This document shows, in pieces, positions 6,661 through 8,759 of a stretch of DNA of 8,759 nucleotides. Position 1 is the first letter of the stretch. Each line of letters starts with the position of its first letter. Origin of the DNA: Lachnospiraceae bacterium (GTDB lineage Bacteria; Bacillota_A; Clostridia; Lachnospirales; Lachnospiraceae); assembly GCA_024699595.1 (NCBI GenBank), contig JAILPG010000176.1:1-8759 (forward strand), in the 5' to 3' direction. The notes beneath the pieces are model-generated. The model was not told the origin of the DNA. It saw nothing but the letters and a program-made list of their open reading frames with translations, and ran no database searches. A program made the position numbers and the translations under genes.

Positions 6661-6966
6661 TCATGCTCCGCTTGTAAAGATCAGAAATAACAATAATCCG
6701 ATGAAGCTCACTACCGACATCGCTATCGACGAGGCAATATAGAAAACATCGGAAGATGTGCGTTTATCCTTATTAACATGCCGTATTATCCTGACGATGA
6801 ACACGACAAAATAAAACAGCGGAAACAGAAGATGCATCACAAAAAGCGGACCCCACTGCCACTCCTGATTGTAACTGTACCATCTTCCGTCTTCATAAAA
6901 TAACCATATGAGTGTAATTACCGCCAATATAACAGGCGGAGTTAAAAACAGTATCTTTTTCTTCAT
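6661..6966 (-). CDS. Small membrane protein with three predicted spans
   Basis: The ATG at 6964-6966 gives 101 residues: MKKK, then a span at about 5-24, a polar segment with many Trp and Tyr (EDGRWYSYNQEWQWG, 25-39), a second span at about 40-60, a basic loop RHVNKDKRTSSD (62-73) and a third span at about 74-97. The positive-inside rule puts the basic loop in the cytoplasm and the aromatic loop outside. A longer frame reaches 7137, but its first 57 codons lie inside the preceding lipoprotein gene and look random, so it was rejected. The start lies seven bases after that gene's TGA, with only GGTGGG about twelve bases upstream, a weak site that suggests translational coupling. No family was recognised. 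It sits between lipoprotein genes and probably works with them at the membrane. Confidence 0.7.
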   Translation of the reverse strand: MKKKILFLTPPVILAVITLIWLFYEDGRWYSYNQEWQWGPLFVMHLLFPLFYFVVFIVRIIRHVNKDKRTSSDVFYIASSIAMSVVSFIGLLLFLIFTSGA

Positions 6967-6973
6967 TTTGTAT

Positions 6974-8461
6974 TCAGTCCCACCAATAGCTTCCATAGAA
7001 GCTGTCCACATGGTTGCCGGTAATGCCTGCTTCAAATACTCCCATAAGATCCTCTGCGGAGATACTATTAAACCATTCCAGCACAGACTGATCTTTCTTA
7101 TATCCCGGGAAGAACTGCATATCACAGGTCTTGTCAAATACCGTGTCCGAATCTACGATCAGGGTCATCGGTCCTTCATCTTCTTCTGTTCCCGACAGAT
7201 ACTCTGTCGAAACCTTTTCGAAAGTAACCTTTGATGGCGTTATCTTCACGTCATCGGGCGTGTACATATAAATATCGACCCTCTGGCTTAGTCTTTCGCC
7301 CGTGTACTTGATATATGCGCCCTTGTATCCTGCACTTTCCACATCCGGAATGAGTGCTTCAGCCCGCTCTTCATCCACCGACATTCCGACCGTCACACTC
7401 CAGTACCTGTCCGCATTCAGGTTTTCCCATTCCGGTGTATATATACAGTATGCATCGAGTCCTTTATCCTTCAGATCCTGCACAAGGACAAGGGAATCCT
7501 CCTTGTTCTTTGATGAGCCGACCCACAGACCGAAGAAACCTTCACCCGATGCGGCAAAACCGTCCTCTATAACGGTATCTTCGAAATCCTCATCACTTTC
7601 AAGCGGACTGATACTGATATCTTTAATGATCATTTTGTACTTTGAGTTTTGATCCGGCTCAAGAGTATACTCTGCAACATAATTCGAACGGCCGGGATTT
7701 TGCTCCAACTCGCCCCAGTATCCCCAGAACATGTTGACTTTCCCGATGTATTTACCGTTCTCTTCTTCCACCGTACATTCATGGTTCTCAAGATCGGTCT
7801 CGGTTTCTATGTCCCTGGAGACGACCAGTGCATACGGATCATTTCCTGTTTCATACCTTACGGCATCATAGATATCACATACAGGCCCGATCGGAAGATC
7901 ATCCCATGAAGCTTTTGTCCCGAAAAGATCGATGCAGTTATTGTCAACATCTTTTTTTGACACTGACATCCCGTGAAATCCATCACCATCAGGACCTGTT
8001 TGGGCTGTTTTATCCTCTGAAAAACCTCCCATGCCAAGGACGAATGTACTGTCGATCACATTATCGGTCTTGCCGGCCAGTACTGAGGCCCTGATCTTCT
8101 CCTCATCATACAGACTAAGATCGATCTTTTCCGGTGCCAGAGAATTATATTCAGTCTCTATCATCATGGAAATCCACAGAAAATCGCTTAAAGCATCACT
8201 CATTTTCTTCAGCTCATCTTCTGCGGCTGCAGGATCAAGTTCCTTCGTTTTCCCGGATTTTTCTTCTTTCTTACTTTCCTTTACTTTTTCAGCTTTATTC
8301 TCTGTTGCAGTCTCTTCTTTCGTTTTGTCAGAATTATCCGTTGCTGTAGTCACTTCTTTTGTTTTGTCGGAATTATCCGTTGCTGTGCTTTGCCTGCAAC
8401 CTGTAAAGATGCCGCACATCATTAAGCATATGATGATCGTGGCTGATAATCGCCTCTTCAT
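6974..8461 (-). CDS. Lipoprotein with SPOR-like domain
   Basis: The start at 8459-8461 gives 495 residues and a clear lipoprotein signal: MKRR, a hydrophobic core, and lipobox FTGC with Cys22. A Thr/Asp/Lys/Glu linker (23-80) begins with two copies of TATDNSDKTKE. Residues 81-300 are unrecognised. Residues about 309-388 resemble a SPOR-type fold: FFGLWVGSSKNKEDSLVLVQ, then LKDKGLDAYCIYTPEW, then YWSVTVGMSVDEERAEALIP and SAGYKGAYIKY, matching the beta-alpha-beta pattern of these domains, which often bind peptidoglycan. The C-terminal 100 residues end SFYGSYWWD, a tail I have seen in clostridial lipoproteins. The frame stays open upstream of the ATG, past 8728 to the window edge (see the entry at 8504-8759), so a long fusion is possible. 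I prefer this start because a lipidation signal must be N-terminal. Its Shine-Dalgarno site (GGA, four bases away) is weak. Confidence 0.75.
   Translation of the reverse strand: MKRRLSATIIICLMMCGIFTGCRQSTATDNSDKTKEVTTATDNSDKTKEETATENKAEKVKESKKEEKSGKTKELDPAAAEDELKKMSDALSDFLWISMMIETEYNSLAPEKIDLSLYDEEKIRASVLAGKTDNVIDSTFVLGMGGFSEDKTAQTGPDGDGFHGMSVSKKDVDNNCIDLFGTKASWDDLPIGPVCDIYDAVRYETGNDPYALVVSRDIETETDLENHECTVEEENGKYIGKVNMFWGYWGELEQNPGRSNYVAEYTLEPDQNSKYKMIIKDISISPLESDEDFEDTVIEDGFAASGEGFFGLWVGSSKNKEDSLVLVQDLKDKGLDAYCIYTPEWENLNADRYWSVTVGMSVDEERAEALIPDVESAGYKGAYIKYTGERLSQRVDIYMYTPDDVKITPSKVTFEKVSTEYLSGTEEDEGPMTLIVDSDTVFDKTCDMQFFPGYKKDQSVLEWFNSISAEDLMGVFEAGITGNHVDSFYGSYWWD
8309..8386 (-). repeat. 39-base tandem repeat, two copies, inside the lipoprotein linker
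   Basis: Units 8309-8347 and 8348-8386 agree at 36 of 39 positions. They encode two in-frame copies of a 13-residue unit containing TATDNSDKTKE, directly after the lipidated cysteine. A third, diverged copy may follow in the protein (ATENKAEKVKE). The length is a multiple of three, so changes in copy number would lengthen or shorten the linker without breaking the gene. Confidence 0.85.
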
Positions 8462-8503
8462 TTTTCCAATTACAATTATTCCTGTTAAAACTGCCATAAC
8501 TGA

Positions 8504-8759
8504 TTTCTCTCGCTTATCCAAGCCGAATTTATCCTTCATCTGAGCAATATACAGAGACGATATGCAGTATCCGTACTTCTCTTTTATATAATCCTTGATC
8601 TCTGCGTATGTGGCTCTACCGCCCGTATTATCAAGCTTTTCAACATCCAAGTCTATGTCGATATGTCCGTCAACTCTTTTGTCACTTAATAAAACAACCG
8701 TCTTGACGTCGTTTTCATTGAGCAACACCCTGCCACCGTCTTCAGCATCATAATCAATG
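8504..8759 (-). CDS. Partial, apparently truncated C-terminal domain of clostridial RlmD-type proteins (runs off the window)
   Basis: The minus-strand frame is open from the window edge. It reads IDYDAEDGGRVLLNENDVKT, then VVLLSDKRVDGHIDIDLDVE, then GRATYAEIKDYIKEKYGYCI and SSLYIAQMKDKFGLDKREK. This fits a domain I recall from the C-terminus of clostridial 23S rRNA (uracil-5)-methyltransferases (RlmD/RumA) and some mobile-element proteins, where 'VExVVLLS' is followed by 'KATYxEIKxYVxxxxGxxVSxLYIAQVKxKxGIxxRENYN' and about 35 more residues. Here the match stops at 'KREK', with no stop codon, and the frame passes through MAVLTGIIVIGK into the lipoprotein start at 8461. I infer that the 3' end of this gene was replaced by, or deleted up to, the lipoprotein gene. 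Alternatively it could be a true fusion. The methyltransferase part is outside the window, so the parent protein is uncertain. Confidence 0.5.

Noticed and set aside
6967..7137. Longer N-terminus for the three-span membrane protein
   Set aside because: The extra 57 codons overlap the end of the SPOR-like lipoprotein in another frame, have no clear ribosome binding site and would put a cytoplasmic-looking stretch ahead of a good first span.
8309..8386. Possible CRISPR or mobile-element repeat
   Set aside because: The two copies are directly adjacent with no spacer, lie in a coding frame and have no terminal inverted repeats, transposase or cas genes nearby.
8031..8543. Plus-strand open frame of 170 codons, opposite the first lipoprotein
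   Set aside because: Its Ser/Phe/Val-rich product is the complement of the Lys/Glu/Thr-rich linker, a common artefact opposite charged low-complexity coding sequence.

Overview
Every convincing gene in this window lies on the minus strand, so transcription runs from the high coordinates to the low ones. The genes are packed tightly, with gaps of a few bases, one ATGA stop/start overlap and Shine-Dalgarno sites embedded in the stop region of the gene before. The lipoproteins have Gram-positive type II signal peptides. Several protein types here are common in Clostridia: an RlmD-type C-terminal domain, YoaP, a WYL regulator and a C-terminal 'DGIPEL' domain. Together they point to a Firmicute, most likely a Lachnospiraceae-like clostridium. 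This rests on sequence impression only; no database search was made.

Region 1 (right end, about 8759 to 3283) is a cell-envelope block. It opens with a reading frame that enters from outside the window and carries what looks like the C-terminal domain found on clostridial RlmD-type rRNA methyltransferases and some other proteins. That domain appears cut short, and its frame runs without a stop into a lipoprotein with a SPOR-like domain (6974-8461). Next come a 101-residue protein with three membrane spans (6661-6966), a second lipoprotein with a C-terminal FG-GAP-like loop (4910-6571) and a third lipoprotein with an acidic linker and a DxDxDG loop (3283-4899). All three lipoproteins place the lipidated cysteine at residue 22 and follow it with a charged linker. 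They are probably tethered to the outer face of the membrane, but their function is unknown.

Region 2 (3282 to 3138) is a 145-base gap. It holds a weak candidate terminator for the lipoprotein block and a GACA-N6-TGTC inverted repeat just upstream of the next operon.

Region 3 (3137 to 1) looks like a stress or detoxification type operon headed by its own WYL-domain regulator. The order is WYL regulator, isochorismatase-like cysteine hydrolase, VOC (glyoxalase-fold) protein, a short remnant of a GyrI-like small-molecule-binding protein, YoaP-type GNAT/thioredoxin-like protein, TfoX N-domain protein, and the start of a DUF89/ARMT1-like protein that leaves the window. The regulator probably senses a ligand through its WYL domain and controls the whole run. 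The ligand and the substrates cannot be read from the sequence.

No tRNA, rRNA, CRISPR array, insertion sequence or integrase was seen.
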